A stretch of 64,000 nt of DNA from Mesostigma viride. Its lineage: Eukaryota; Streptophyta; Mesostigmatophyceae; Mesostigmatales; Mesostigmataceae. This document shows positions 35,448 to 46,433 of the stretch, piece by piece. Position 1 is the stretch's first letter, and every line of letters begins with the position of its first letter. The notes beneath the pieces were generated by a model that had not been told where the DNA came from, searched no databases, and saw only the letters and a program-made list of their open reading frames with translations. The DNA lies in the NCBI GenBank assembly GCA_009746045.1, contig RPFO01000225.1, positions 213,501-277,500 of the forward strand, in the 5' to 3' direction. The position numbers and the translations under genes were made by a program.

Positions 35448-38400
35448 ATAGGGCAACGGCCCATTCTTGGTATTGCTAGTTTTAACGTGCGCACCCTCCC
35501 TGCAGATCCTTCTACGAGCGGCGGCACCCCAGCACGCCAACGCGTCGACGAGCTGATCGCCCTGTGCGCCGACAACAAGATCGCTGTTCTTGGAGTCCAG
35601 GAGCACCGACGCACCGTTGACCCTCAGCACGCGGTCAACGGTCTGCTGGTCGACGACCTGCGTGCAGGCTGGCGGTTCCACTATGGTGGCGGCGACGCGC
35701 CGGGCCAAGGTGGTGTGGGCCTCTTGTGCTCGCCGGCAGCATCAGAGCAGCTCCAGTCCATCGTGCTGCGGTCCCCGCGTGTGCTAGTGGCCACTTTTTC
35801 GGCCACTGAGGGCCATTCACACCACACGCTAACCGTTATCGTGGGATATGCACCACATGCGGGTCGAGCTCAGGCGGAACGTGAGGCCTTCTTCGACGCC
35901 CTCAAGGAGGAGGAGGCCAACATCCCAGCTCGGCACTTCCTGGTTATGCTGCTCGACGCCAACGCCACGCTGCCAGTTGGCACTGGGGGCGCTCAGTATT
36001 CCCCAACCAACACGACAGCCAACGGTAACACGCCTTTATTTGCGAATCTGCTGGCAGAATCTGCGCTGGTTGCATGCAATGCTTCTTTCGCACGCCCCGC
36101 TGAGCAGCTGGCCACCTTTTTTGGGCCGTCGGATCGGGTGGTGTGCCTTGATTATGTCTGCGTACGTCGGGCTCAGCGCCCCTCAGTTGTCGATGCTCGC
36201 GTCCTGCAAGATTCTGTCAGCACGGTGGAATCTGATCATCGTCTCGTGCTCGCTCGCATCAGATTGCGGTTTCCTGGGGTGAAACCGTCGCGACAGCTGG
36301 CACCTCAGCCAGATCTGAAAGTGCTCCGGATTGTGCTGAAGGATGCCGACAAGATGTCAGCAGAAGAGCAGGCCGCTATGTCGCACAGGGATGATTTCCT
36401 GGCCGTATTCGACGCCGGGGGCAGCCGACAGCAGTTACACGCCATTCCGCCGCCGGGGGATATTTCAGTGATCCTCCGTGGTGTCGCCGCCAAGTATCGC
36501 CTGGCTGCCCGCACCCTCCCCACCTTGCCTCCGCGTCGGCAGCTTGCTGTCCACCGTCACGCACCGACAGTGGTCGCCGCCAGGCAGATGCTCCGCCGCA
36601 ACAGAGATCCGCTCGCCAAACCTGGGCTGCAAGCAGCTCTGAGGGCCGCCTACGAGCAGGCTGAGAAGGCAGATGCTCAGCAGATGGTCAAGGACCTGCG
36701 CAGCTGCCAGCAGAAGCACGACGGCAAGGGGGCCTGGTTCTGGTACAAGCGCCTCGGGCACCCGGACGGCCTCGGCCGGCCCCACCGCCACGACGTCCCC
36801 GGCGCCCCAGCCAAGCGGCTTCGTACCTGGGCCACGGCCACGGCCGAGGTCGTGGGGACAGCTGCGCCGCCCCCACCCCTGCTCCCAGCCGCCGCCGCCC
36901 GCCGGCCGCCCTGGCCGGCCCCGCAGGGCCCCCGGCCCCGCCTAGGTCAGCGGCGGACTACCTAGTCCCCCCGCTGGTCGGCCCACTTGGCGACCCGTCT
37001 GACATGCCTCCTTTCACCTCTCGCGAGGTCACGGAGGCGGTCCAGCGCCTGCGTTATGACGCAGCCACCGGCTCTGACGAGATTCCGGCCGCAGTTGTAA
37101 AACTTGCAGCCGAATTCGAGGACACAGGTGTTATGCTGCTCTTCCGGGACATCTGCAACCGCCTTCTGCTGTCGTCGCAACCACCTCCAGCGGCCTGGCA
37201 ACACAGTTTTCGCACGATGCTGTACAAGAACAAGGGGTCGCCTGCCGACCCCGGCAACTACAGAGGGGTGTGCATTCAAAGTGCCCCCCTCAAGCTTCTT
37301 ATGCGGCTCATCCTGAACCGCCTGCGCACGGCCCTGGACGGTCACCTCAGCGAGACTCAGCACGGCTTCCGTTCAGGTCGCAACACAGTACAGGCGCTCT
37401 TCGCTACTCGCCGACTGGTGGAGGAACTGCAACGCCTTCAGCCTGGTGAGTCCCCTTTGCACCTTGTGCTGGTGGACTTCATCAAAGCCTTCGATTCGGT
37501 TTTCTGGCCTGCGCTTTGGGACATCCTCGAGTTGTTCCGGATCCCCCGCCCCCTGATTGCTGTCATCCGCAACCTGTATGAAGGGTCCACCACTTCGGTG
37601 CGCACTTCTTACGGGACCACGCCCCCATGCCCTTTACAGAAGGGTGTGTGGCAGGGCTGCGTGCTGTCGCCCTACCTGTTCATTATTGTTGTCGAATACG
37701 TAATGATTCAGGCGCGCAAGCGATTTGCCCGCATCGTGGGCAGGGAACCAGGAGTGCAGGTTGCTAACAAATTCTGGCATGGCGGTGCGGACACGGAGAT
37801 TCGGCTGGCAGACATCATTTACGCAGACGACACCACCCTCTTTGAGGACACTGAGCACGTGCAGACATGGCTTGACTGCCTGGCTCTCGAGGCCCGTGCA
37901 GTGGGGCTTGAGGTCAGCAAGAAGACAGAGGCCCTGGCGGTTGGGCTCACCACCTCAGCGCCGCCCCTCTATCTCCTAGACGGCTCTCGAGTCCTGTATC
38001 GGGACCGCGTTAAGCTGCTGGGCAGCCTGCTCCCTAGCTGCGAGGTGGATGTGGACCACCGCATCTCCCTCGCCTGGCACGCTTTACGCCAGTACCGGGC
38101 CCTATGGCGCAAGCCCCTGGGCAAGATCGAGAAACAGGACCTGTTCAAGGTCCTCGTCCTTCCTGTTCTCACGTATGGCGCCGAGACGTGGACCCTCACC
38201 GCCGACCTGGCCCGCAAGCTGGACGGCGCGGTCACCAGCATGCTGCGTTCCATTTTCAGAGTAGGATATGCTGCTCATGTCCGCAATGAGGACCTGTACC
38301 AGGGCATGCCCTATATCACCAGCACAATTAAGCAACGCCGCCTGCGGCAGCTAGTAGGGCACCTAGCTCGCACCAATCAGGTAGACACCTCACGTGGCCC

Positions 38401-38649
38401 CCCGCAGGACTGCGACCAGCCCAGCCTGGCCGGCACCTCCTGACGTGGGCTGGGCCCAGTGATGTTAGACGCCGCAAGGCCCGCACCTTCAAAGAACAGC
38501 TAGTAGAGGACATGGGGGGCCTCGGCCTCTCCGTGATTTGGAAGAAGATGATGGACAAGGCCAAGTGGGCCCAGGTCATAGAGGACAACGAGCCCCCCCC
38601 AGTGGGGAAGCGCCCGCGTGTGCAATCCCACGGGAGGCACGCTAGATAG
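35448..38649 (+). pseudogene. LINE-A ORF2: AP endonuclease plus reverse transcriptase, frameshifted
   Basis: Endonuclease: ILGIASFNVRTLP, IAVLGVQEHRR, VIVGYAPHAGRAQAE, FLVMLLDANATLP, CLDYVCVRR, VESDHRLVLARI. A frame change in the GC-rich stretch near 36.85-36.95 kb leads to ADYLVPPLVGPLGDPSDMPP and the RT: GNYRGVCIQSAPLK, QHGFRSGRN, LVLVDFIKAFDSVF, GVWQGCVLSPYLF, IYADDTTLF. A further single-base loss in a C-run near 38400 ends this frame early at 38443. The continuation to the real TAG stop at 38649 is seen intact in the 3268-4943 copy. The first codons lie in a C-rich tract (35360-35440) and the exact start is uncertain. Confidence 0.87.
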
Positions 38650-38844
38650 CTCCCCCTAGGGCAGCGTGCGGCTGCCTAGATAGATGATGTAGTTAGAATG
38701 TTGCTAGATAGATGTAGTATGTAGCCAATGTAGATAGATTAGACCGGTAGGAATGTTTGCACCCATCCATCCATTCATCGGGGTTAATGCTCCGTGACTC
38801 CCCAACAGGAGCACGAGTCTAATTAATTAATTAATTATGGAACT

Positions 38845-39041
38845 CCGGCATGCGACGCTACTGGATGGTTGCAAATGAACAAAACCGCAAAATCTGGGAC
38901 CCTGGCGCGGACCAGGATAAGCCCAGCCCACTTGAGATCTTTCATGACCTCATGGGCAAAAACAGGATCTTTACCCACATGCCCAATGACAACCCATTAG
39001 AAGTCCAGTGGCTTCCGTGGTCTAGTAAGGCTCCGTTTTAG
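38845..39041 (+). pseudogene. LINE-B ORF2 C-terminal end, downstream of the LINE-A insertion
   Basis: When LINE-A and one TSD copy are ignored, the frame that stops being LINE-B at 33579 (FIYLWN) continues in phase as SGMRRYWMVANEQNRKIWD and ends SSKAPF with TAG at 39039-39041. This in-frame join is independent evidence for the insertion order LINE-B first, LINE-A second. Confidence 0.85.
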
Positions 39042-39181
39042 CCACTGACATCTTGATACCCTAGGCTTAGCAGGGATTACCTATTGGCTATATTTGGAAT
39101 AAACGTACACCTATTTACCTGGAATACCGAACCGAACACCGAATTTGTTCAGTATACGGCGAACGGTCTGTCCGTCTGAAC

Positions 39182-39229
39182 ATATTCGATCCCCATTAGG
39201 TTGTCTCTTTGATATTCGATCCCCATTAG
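39182..39229. repeat. 18-bp direct duplication flanking a 12-nt insert
   Basis: ATATTCGATCCCCATTAG at 39182-39199 is repeated at 39212-39229, with GTTGTCTCTTTG (39200-39211) between. The insert is the exact reverse complement of the insert at 32542-32553. It lies in remnant sequence of the outer hAT element. Confidence 0.97.
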
Positions 39230-39849
39230 AATACGTTATAGTAGCTACTGTCGTCATTATTCGATCGGCGTCCGAATAGCAGTGTTTTTTTTAGTGGCGA
39301 TACACCGCCAAATGTGGCGGTGTGGCACTTTTTTTGGCAAAATGTGGCGTTGCCACCCACTTTGACAGGGCTCCCAAGAAGCCACAATTTGGCCGTGCTG
39401 TTCTACTTCGTAGTTTCGTTTCGCCACAGGGTGGCCGTGCCTGAAGTTTACTCTAGTACAGGTTACGCCACAATTGGCGGTGTCAGCCGGTCTTCCGGTC
39501 GGCGTTCCGCCACAAGCCTCCCTAGTACTAGACTACTACTATGAGTACTACTATGACTGACTGACTGCATAGTGCATGTACAGTACGTAGAGCCCGGCCG
39601 GCGGCCAAGTGCCAAGTGGCAAGTGGCCCGCTGCCCGAGACCAGAGCACGGAGAGTGCACTGTGCAGACTGCAGCTTGTGTGCATTTCATTAACTGCATT
39701 TTCACGACAGCTGGCTCATATAACAGCTGGCGAGTGGCGGCCTGGCGCCTCAGTATTAAGTCACTCGCCAGCCATACTGCATTGACTAATGTGTTTCGAC
39801 TTTCGGCACTAGTAATCGTTGTTGTTAATTTACCAAGTAGGAAAAATCC

Positions 39850-42452
39850 ATGGCAGACGCTGGGCCGTTTAGGCCACCTGGGCCGCCGCAGGTAGTGAGG
39901 GGAGGAGAGAGAAGAAATAGTGTGTTTTATGGCACCGGGCTTGGCCGGAAGCCTTTGGCCCTCCCAGCCGGAATGCGATGCAAACCAATCTTTCCAGGTC
40001 CGAATGGAGCCTCCATTGTCGTTGGGAAAACCAAGGCGACGGTAGAGATCGCTCCCGAGGAGGCGAAAAGGCTTAGGTCGAAGGAGACGCGGGCTGCTGC
40101 TCGGCGGGTAGAGAGTGAGGGGGCGCCCGAACATCCCGAGGTGATAGGGGCAGACGCGAACTACATCAAGGTCAGCATTAAGGTCATGGACGGGGAAGTG
40201 GGGTCCGATGTGCCTTCGAATGGATGTGATGCGCCCCTCATTTCCTTGGTGCTGCTTTCCATTTTCGTAGCGCCACCTGCCAAGAGGGATTGGAAGGGCG
40301 CGGATGCCAATAGGAAGTGGAAACCCGAATGGGGGCTGCGTTTCCCATGGTTGCGCTATGACGAAGAGAAGGACGAAGCATACTGCGGCCCTTGCCGTGA
40401 TGCCAAGGTCACCATCGGGCTGGGTAGGGGGACCAAGGTTTTCAAGATCGACACTTTCAAGACACACGTTGTGGCTGACTCTCACGTGGCCGCCATTGCG
40501 AAGGAGAAGAGCGAGTGCCTGCGGGTGTATTCAGGGGAGGAGAGGAGCACGCAGAGCCGGCAGAGGCAGACGGTCATGGGCGAGTTTGCCCCCCCCCTGG
40601 TCAGCTGAGCAAGTCCGACCGACTTAAGCTCAAGCAGTTCAAGGCGATGGCGTACACCCTGGCGAAGGGTAAGCCTATGACTGATTATGAGTCGCTGCCA
40701 ACGCTCCTTTGCGAATACGAGGAGATGAGGGACGCGCTCCCCTCCCACCATTGGACTGACGGCTCAGGTTGGGAGATGGCGGAGGCGTTGGATGCCGTGT
40801 TGCTTGCTGACCTTAAGGCAAGGGTCGCCGCGGCTAGGTATGTCGCGGTCACCGTCGATGAGTCCAAGGCCAATGATAACGTAGAATTCATGTCGGTGGA
40901 GGTGGCTTTTGTGGAGGATGGAATAAAGCAGCAGGAGTTTGTCACGCTAAAAAAGGTAACTGCGGTGGACGCCCTCTCCCTGCACAACGAGCTGTGCATA
41001 GTAATGCGAGGCATGCTCGGAATCACGGACGATCAGCTCGTGGTGAAGCTGGTTGGCTTCGGGTCAGATGGGGCATCGGTGATGATGGGGCAGCGGAAGG
41101 GTGTCGGGAAGAAGCTCTTGATGAGCAATGCACCCTTCCTCGTGCCCATGCACTGCGCGCCGCACAAGCTCAGCCTGATAGCGAACGAGCTCAAGGGGAA
41201 CTCCTTGTTTGCGCGGGTGGAGTCAATCCTCAAGTCAGCACACAACTGGGTGGCGCACTCAGCCATGAAGTCAGAGCAACTGAAGATGTGGCAGGGGATG
41301 CTGGGCACGGGTGGCCGGAAGCTGCAGCGCGTGTCCGACACACGCTGGCTTAGCGTGCAGGGGTGCCTCAACACGTTCCGCATTGAGTATCCTGCGATCG
41401 CCATGTGCTTGGCCACCTACCAACACAAGGAAGTGGAGCAAATGGCAGCAGCACAGGACTTGCTAGCCAACATGCTGGACATTGACACCCAGCTCGGGGT
41501 GGTCGTGTTCGCGCGCATGCTGGATGCCATGAATTTCTTGGTCAAGCAGTGCCAGCAGCAGGACCTGCAGCTCGACACCCTTGCCCATGCGATCGAGGAC
41601 TGCAAGACAACAATCCGTGATGAGTATGTGGAAGGGCCCAAGGTGTTCACTGGGACCCTCTGGAAGGGGTTTATAGACTTGGATGCCGACACGTCACCCT
41701 TTCTCACCGACCGCGGCGAGGTTTTCCGCAACTGCCAGGAAATGGAACACCCGGTAACATGTCAAACGGTGCACGAGGCCTCGGGTTCTCGGGCTCGCTA
41801 CGTTTCAGTGGCAAGTGTCACGGAGGAGGAGTTCAGACTCCGCGTAATTGCTGCGCAGGAGCAGGCTACCGCTGCGGCCAAGGTGGTGCTGGACGACTTC
41901 GATATCCGATTCCCACCAAACGGTCTGCTCTCCGCGATGTCCATTTTGCAGCCAGGCTGGTGGACTGAGAAGGAGCGCGACGTGGCCGAGGTGCAGAAAC
42001 AAGTTCAGGTGCTCAAGCGCAAGTTTGCTGTGGGGGTCACCATGGTGAATGGGAAGAAGGTGGGCCCACTGATTTCCCCGTCCCTCCTGGATGACCAGCT
42101 CGACTCCTTTATGCTCATGATGAAGAGCAACAGCCAGGAGTACACGTCCGCAAGGGCGTTGTGGAAGGTTTTGTTGACCAACCCGCTCATGCACGAGTTT
42201 GTGGGGGCGTATCTGCAGCTGGCAGAGTTGATGCTGCTCCTCCCTCTTACCAGCGTGGAGAATGAGCGGAGGTTCAGCCACATGAATTTCATTAAGAGCG
42301 ATATTCGCAACCGCCTTCTCGAGCGCCATCTGAACGTGGCGGTCCGCATCTTTGCATGCAGCTCTTCATACGAAGACATGCCGATCCAGGCGGCATATGC
42401 AGTGTGGTCTGCGGAGAAGGGCCGCCGCGCAACCGGCAGTGTTCTTACTTAA
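39850..42452 (+). CDS. hAT transposase with N-terminal TTF-type zinc finger (ZNF862-like), one frameshift
   Basis: Part 1 (39850 to about 40595) starts MADAGPFRPPG. It includes WLRYDEEKDEAYCGPCRDAK and FKIDTFKTHVVADSHVA, a C-x2-C...H-x5-H finger that should bind the element ends. A run of eight C's near 40590-40598 shifts the frame. Part 2 continues GQLSKSDRLKLKQFKAMAYT. The RNase H-like catalytic core shows VAVTVDESKAND (first Asp), LVGFGSDGASVMMG (second Asp) and MHCAPHKLSLIANE. The C-terminal hAT dimerisation region is LLLLPLTSVENERRFSHMNF followed by KSDIRNRLLERHL. Length (~860 codons) fits the family. The shift could be a sequencing indel; otherwise the copy is dead. Confidence 0.9.
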
Positions 42453-42469
42453 ATACATAATTGCTTATA

Positions 42470-42580
42470 TGATTCCTTGCTGCTAGCTACTAAGTTTTCT
42501 TATTTTCTGTGCTTTCCGCGGAATCTCAAATTTTGGGCAGCTAGCGTTTTCAAGTTTGTTGCCCGGCCTTCTGACGACAA
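42470..42580 (+). repeat. Dispersed repeat with B-box-like head, copy 3
   Basis: GATTCCTTGCTGCTAG, then TTTCTTATTTTCTGTG, TTTCCGCGGAATCTCAAAT, GGGCAGCTAGCG and CTTCTGACGACAA. It is the same core as at 10635 and 11090, here inside the hAT element just after the transposase stop. Confidence 0.55.
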
Positions 42581-43579
42581 CGTAATTGCTTACATTGTCC
42601 CCGCCATCGGCATGTAGTCAAGTGTGCAAGCTAGTCATGGCTTCGCTTTTAGAGGGGCGTAATTATTAATGAACTTTAAATAAAATGATGAGGCCACCAA
42701 TGAGCAATTGCGAATGAGCCATAATCCTTATTATTCGTTCATGACGGAATCACGGAAACTAGGAAGCCAAACATTACTAAGTCGGTCGTGAGAAGTAATA
42801 CTGCGCCAATACAACAAATTAAGTAAGTTCAAAGCACACAGTGCTTTTTTTTGAATTTATTCTCGCGTGACGTAGTGATTTCATAAATTTAGTACGGCCG
42901 CTTACTGAAGCTTATGAGCTGACTAACTTTCAGTTGACTTTTGACTGAGTAACCTCACTTCATAGTAGACTGAAACTAATTAGGTAACTATAATGCATCC
43001 TTAGTCTCATTATTTAACGCGTTAGTAAACACTACACCTTCATAGGTTTTTATACTTTTCATTTAAGTAGGAAGACACAAGTGCAATTGAAGTATGATGA
43101 GAATGGGGCTGCCCGCCAGCAGGCCGGGCAGCCGGCGGCCCGGCGCCCGGCGCCGATGCCTGAGACGGAGACGCTCGCCCGCCTTGTGTACAGCCAGTAC
43201 GGCGCCGCGCCGCGCTGACCCCACTGCCGGCAGGGTCATTTGCTGCACCAAAAAGCCAGCCCGCCACACGTGGCCGTGCCAAGCCCAATTTTAATTGGCT
43301 TAAAGCCACACATTGGCCGAGTAAACTGAAGTTTTCATAGTTCGAAACGCCACAAGTGGCCTAGCGCCACTAGTAGCGAAAACCTTAAAAAAAACACTGC
43401 CGAATAGTTCGGAGAACTATTCGGTGTTCGATTCGGGAAGGGCCCTTCAGCTCCGAACATATTCGGTATCGGTATCGGGAGGCTCCAAACATATTCGGCA
43501 TAGGGTTCGGGGCACCCCCCTGGTCCGAGTATCCGATTCGGCAAGCCAAAACGCTATTCGGTACAACCCTATCAGTTTG

Positions 43580-44026
43580 CACGAGATAGGCGACAGAATT
43601 ATCAGAACAAGCGTTGCCGGTGCCAGCCTACCGAGCCTAGCCCGTGCCCAAGCCCGTGCCACACGTCGCCTTCATGGACCGCGCGTGGACAACTGGGGCA
43701 CCGAGGCTTGTGCATCGTTCTCCGTTACCTATGCTCTGGCTGTGATTTTACAACAGGGTTGGTATCAATGCCTCACCTCCGTTGGTTCGGCTAGCCCTAT
43801 ATGCGAGGTGTTTGCTTGCCATCACGATGTCAATGCGCTGTGCCGCGTATTTACTAGTGTGCCCCACGGAATTAGGCGCCGAACTTTGGAGTAGTCTGCT
43901 GACCGCGCTTCTTCACAGGGGTTGAGACGATGCCAACGGCATGACTGATTGCGCTGCGGTCGTTCGGATTTCCGCGATGATTAGGAGTTAAATAACCCCT
44001 TCTTGTGTACAGTGTTTTTAGTTTCA
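43580..44026. other. 5' flank of the TSG101 gene
   Basis: Non-coding by inspection, between the island's right TSD and the ATG. Presumably the promoter region. No specific element can be called. Confidence 0.4.
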
Positions 44027-46399
44027 ATGATTCCGGGACAGCCCAGTCATACAAATCAGGCGGCGGTGCAGTTTTTGAATGACGTGCTCACAAGAACCGG
44101 TTCGGACGCTCTGCCATACAGGTGGGTGTTTAAGCCGCAATCAATAAAACACCAGGGTTGATGATTTTTCGAATACGACATTATTGTAATTTGATGTTTC
44201 GCGCTTTAATGCCGGTGTTAGCCGGTTTCACGCTGATGGCGTTGGTGACCCACGTTCGTTGTGAGAACTTCATGGCCCAACCTTGCCATTGGCGCCCTGC
44301 CTGGCATGGTGTATGGCTTCCGCTTGGTCGGCGTCCAGTTATCAATTGTATGGCAAGTGTTGTTCCTTGCAAGCCTAACGAGGGAAACTAGCTTCGTGTT
44401 CTTTTTTCGGATTCATGTACACGCATATCTTGAGGCACCGAGGGCGGTTACATTTTACAACAGCTTCATTGTGCTCAACCAGCGCGCGCCTCCACCCGTC
44501 TCGTCTAGCCCAACCATCCCGCAGTTACCAACATTTATCAATATGATCACTGCTTGCGGGTACTTTGCGTTTTTGCAAGCGCGTGGGCAGAGCTCAGGCA
44601 GTCCTGTATTGGTTCCTGGGACATTCCCACCCTCCGGCCTGCGTTGCTTGTCTGAATGACGTTCCCACCTAGGAGCGAGCGGATACCTTGCCTAAAGATG
44701 CATGTGCATGGGCCCCTCATAGAAACACACGCTGTGCCTGTTATGATGCGCTCTCAATGATGCCTGTTATGAATGCTCGCTCTTGTCCTTTCCCAACATC
44801 CTCCCTTGAACCTCCCCTCCTCCTCCCCCCCCCACAACCCCTTCCTCACACAAATTCTTCCCCCACGTCCTCTCTCCAACCAGCCCTCCTCCCCTCAATC
44901 CACCCCGACCTGTGTCCGTTCATCCTCCTTCCAGAGTACTTCCCCCCATCCCCCCCCCCCAACCCAACCTATCCTCCTCCCTTTGATGCAACCACGCCCG
45001 TGTATTACCCCAAGATTATAAATTGCCTAATGTACGTATTGATAATTAGTCGTTATCTACAATTGTCATCTTGTCAGGAGGTAGGAAACTTGCTAACACA
45101 AGGGATGAGCAATCCCAAGATAGTAACCAGTGAGGCCGACGCGGTATATACCTATTAAATCAGTATTGTTGTTATTTTTTCTTCATTTGAGCACACCTCA
45201 GCATTGAATGAACACTATTGTACTAACCCTCCCCCCTTTCTCCCCTCTCTCCCCCATTCCCCAACCCCCAACCCCAACCCCAACCCCAGGAGGGACGCGG
45301 CATGGGCCATCCGGGGCCATCTATTGGACGCGATCAACGACTACCCGGGCCTGTCCATCTCAGCCGACACGTACACCCACAATAACGGGAGCAGCGCGCG
45401 GCTCCTGCTGGCCTCCGGCACCATCCCCATGTACTACAACGGCACGCGCTACAACGTGCCGCTGTCCATCTGGCTCACCGACGACTACCCGCGCCGGCCC
45501 CCCACCGTGCTGGTGACGCCGACATCCGATATGACCATCCGGCCGATGCATCCCCACGTGGACCTGACAGGTCTCGTGGACGTGCCGTACCTGCGCGAGT
45601 GGGTGTTCCCAGCCTCCACCCTCGTGGACCTATGCAAGCAGCTCTCGGCGCGATTCGGAGAGAACCCGCCGCTGTTCGCGCGGCCGCCGGGCTCCGCCTC
45701 CCCCGCGATACAACGGCCGGCCCCACCCCCGTCCCATCAACACCCACCCTCCCGCTACCCACCCCTACCTTCCCAGCCAGGAGTCCCTCAAGCACGCGCA
45801 CAGCCGCCCCCCTCGGGCTTGGCCACGCCTTCCCACGGGTACCCCTCTCCGTCACCCCTGCGACAGCACCCTGTGGGATATCATGTCGCGTCGCCCCCAC
45901 AACCTGCAGGTCAAATGGACGTAGGAGGGGCAGCCAACCCGCTCACTGGCGGCCCTTCCCCCTCACACGCCAGCACGACGCCCCTGGGCCTGCCGTACAG
46001 GGGGCCACCGGTTGCGCACCCCCCTGCAGGTGCCTCAGGTGGTCGCAGCGCGATCGAGCCCCCGCTAATCCCCGCAGGGGGGGGGGGGGCATGGCCGTGG
46101 GTCGTGCGGGGTCGGGGTCGGGCAGCGTGGGGGCGGAGGACCCCTCGTCCGCCTTCCGGCGGCATGCGGTGCAGTACTTGACCAAGAAGCTGCACACCAG
46201 CCTGGCAGAATATCGCGCCAGCTCGCAGCGGGAGTTGGAATCGTTGTATGAGACGGAGGCCTTGCTGCAGTCGCGCCGAGCCGCGCTCGAGGTGGGTGGC
46301 AGGCGGTAGCGCGGCTGTGCTAATTTAAAAACTCAGGACTGTTAGTGTATAGTTGTTTCCCTGCCTCCTGCCCTTCTTACAGCCACCTTCCCCCCCCCC

Positions 46400-46433
<34 letters not shown>

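Larger units (their letters stand above)
33580..38835 (+). mobile_element. LINE-A: full-length non-LTR retrotransposon
   Basis: The element is flanked by a perfect 9-bp TSD TATGGAACT (33571-33579 and 38836-38844) inside LINE-B ORF2. It is about 5.26 kb: 5' UTR, ORF1 (33737-35072, two frameshifts), a C-rich spacer, ORF2 (about 35448-38649), 3' UTR, terminal hairpin TGCTCC...GGAGCA (38788-38813) and a TAATTAATTAATTAATT tail. It gives the complete structure of the family whose truncated copy is at 3076-4943. Confidence 0.93.
28562..39121 (+). mobile_element. LINE-B: L1-like retrotransposon, split by LINE-A
   Basis: The element is flanked by a perfect 17-bp TSD GAATACCGAACCGAACA (28545-28561 and 39122-39138) inside the outer hAT element. 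Without LINE-A (33580-38835 plus its 9-bp duplication) it is about 5.3 kb. It has a degenerate 5'/ORF1 region (28562-29300), then ORF2 with endonuclease, RT and a zinc-binding C-terminal region ending at 39041, and a short 3' UTR. The tail lacks the hairpin and TTAA repeats seen in LINE-A. The zf-RVT-type C-terminal region places it near the L1 clade. Confidence 0.9.
39280..43399 (+). mobile_element. Autonomous-type hAT transposon (4.1 kb)
   Basis: Terminal inverted repeats CAGTGTTTTTTTTA (14 bp, both ends) are flanked by a perfect 8-bp TSD CCGAATAG (39272-39279 and 43400-43407). Subterminal GCCAC/GTGGC motifs are abundant at both ends. The element contains a transposase gene (39850-42452) and, downstream of it, one copy of the dispersed B-box-type repeat. 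It is inserted in the CCGAATA-rich outer hAT element. Confidence 0.94.
28503..43571. mobile_element. Outer hAT-type element hosting a nested transposon island
   Basis: The ends are inverted: TAGGGTTGTACCGAATAG at 28503-28520 and CTATTCGGTACAACCCTA at 43554-43571. They are bordered by a perfect 8-bp duplication TCAGTTTG (28495-28502 and 43572-43579), the TSD length of hAT elements. Once the inner insertions are removed, only about 350 bp belong to it (28503-28561, 39139-39279, 43408-43571), rich in CCGAATA motifs. It is therefore a non-autonomous, MITE-like element that has accumulated LINE-B, LINE-A and a second hAT. Confidence 0.88.

Noticed and set aside
34242-36945. Overlapping frames in GC-rich LINE-A sequence on both strands
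   Set aside because: Shadows of ORF1 and ORF2. Their residues show no motif, while the real frames show endonuclease and RT motifs.
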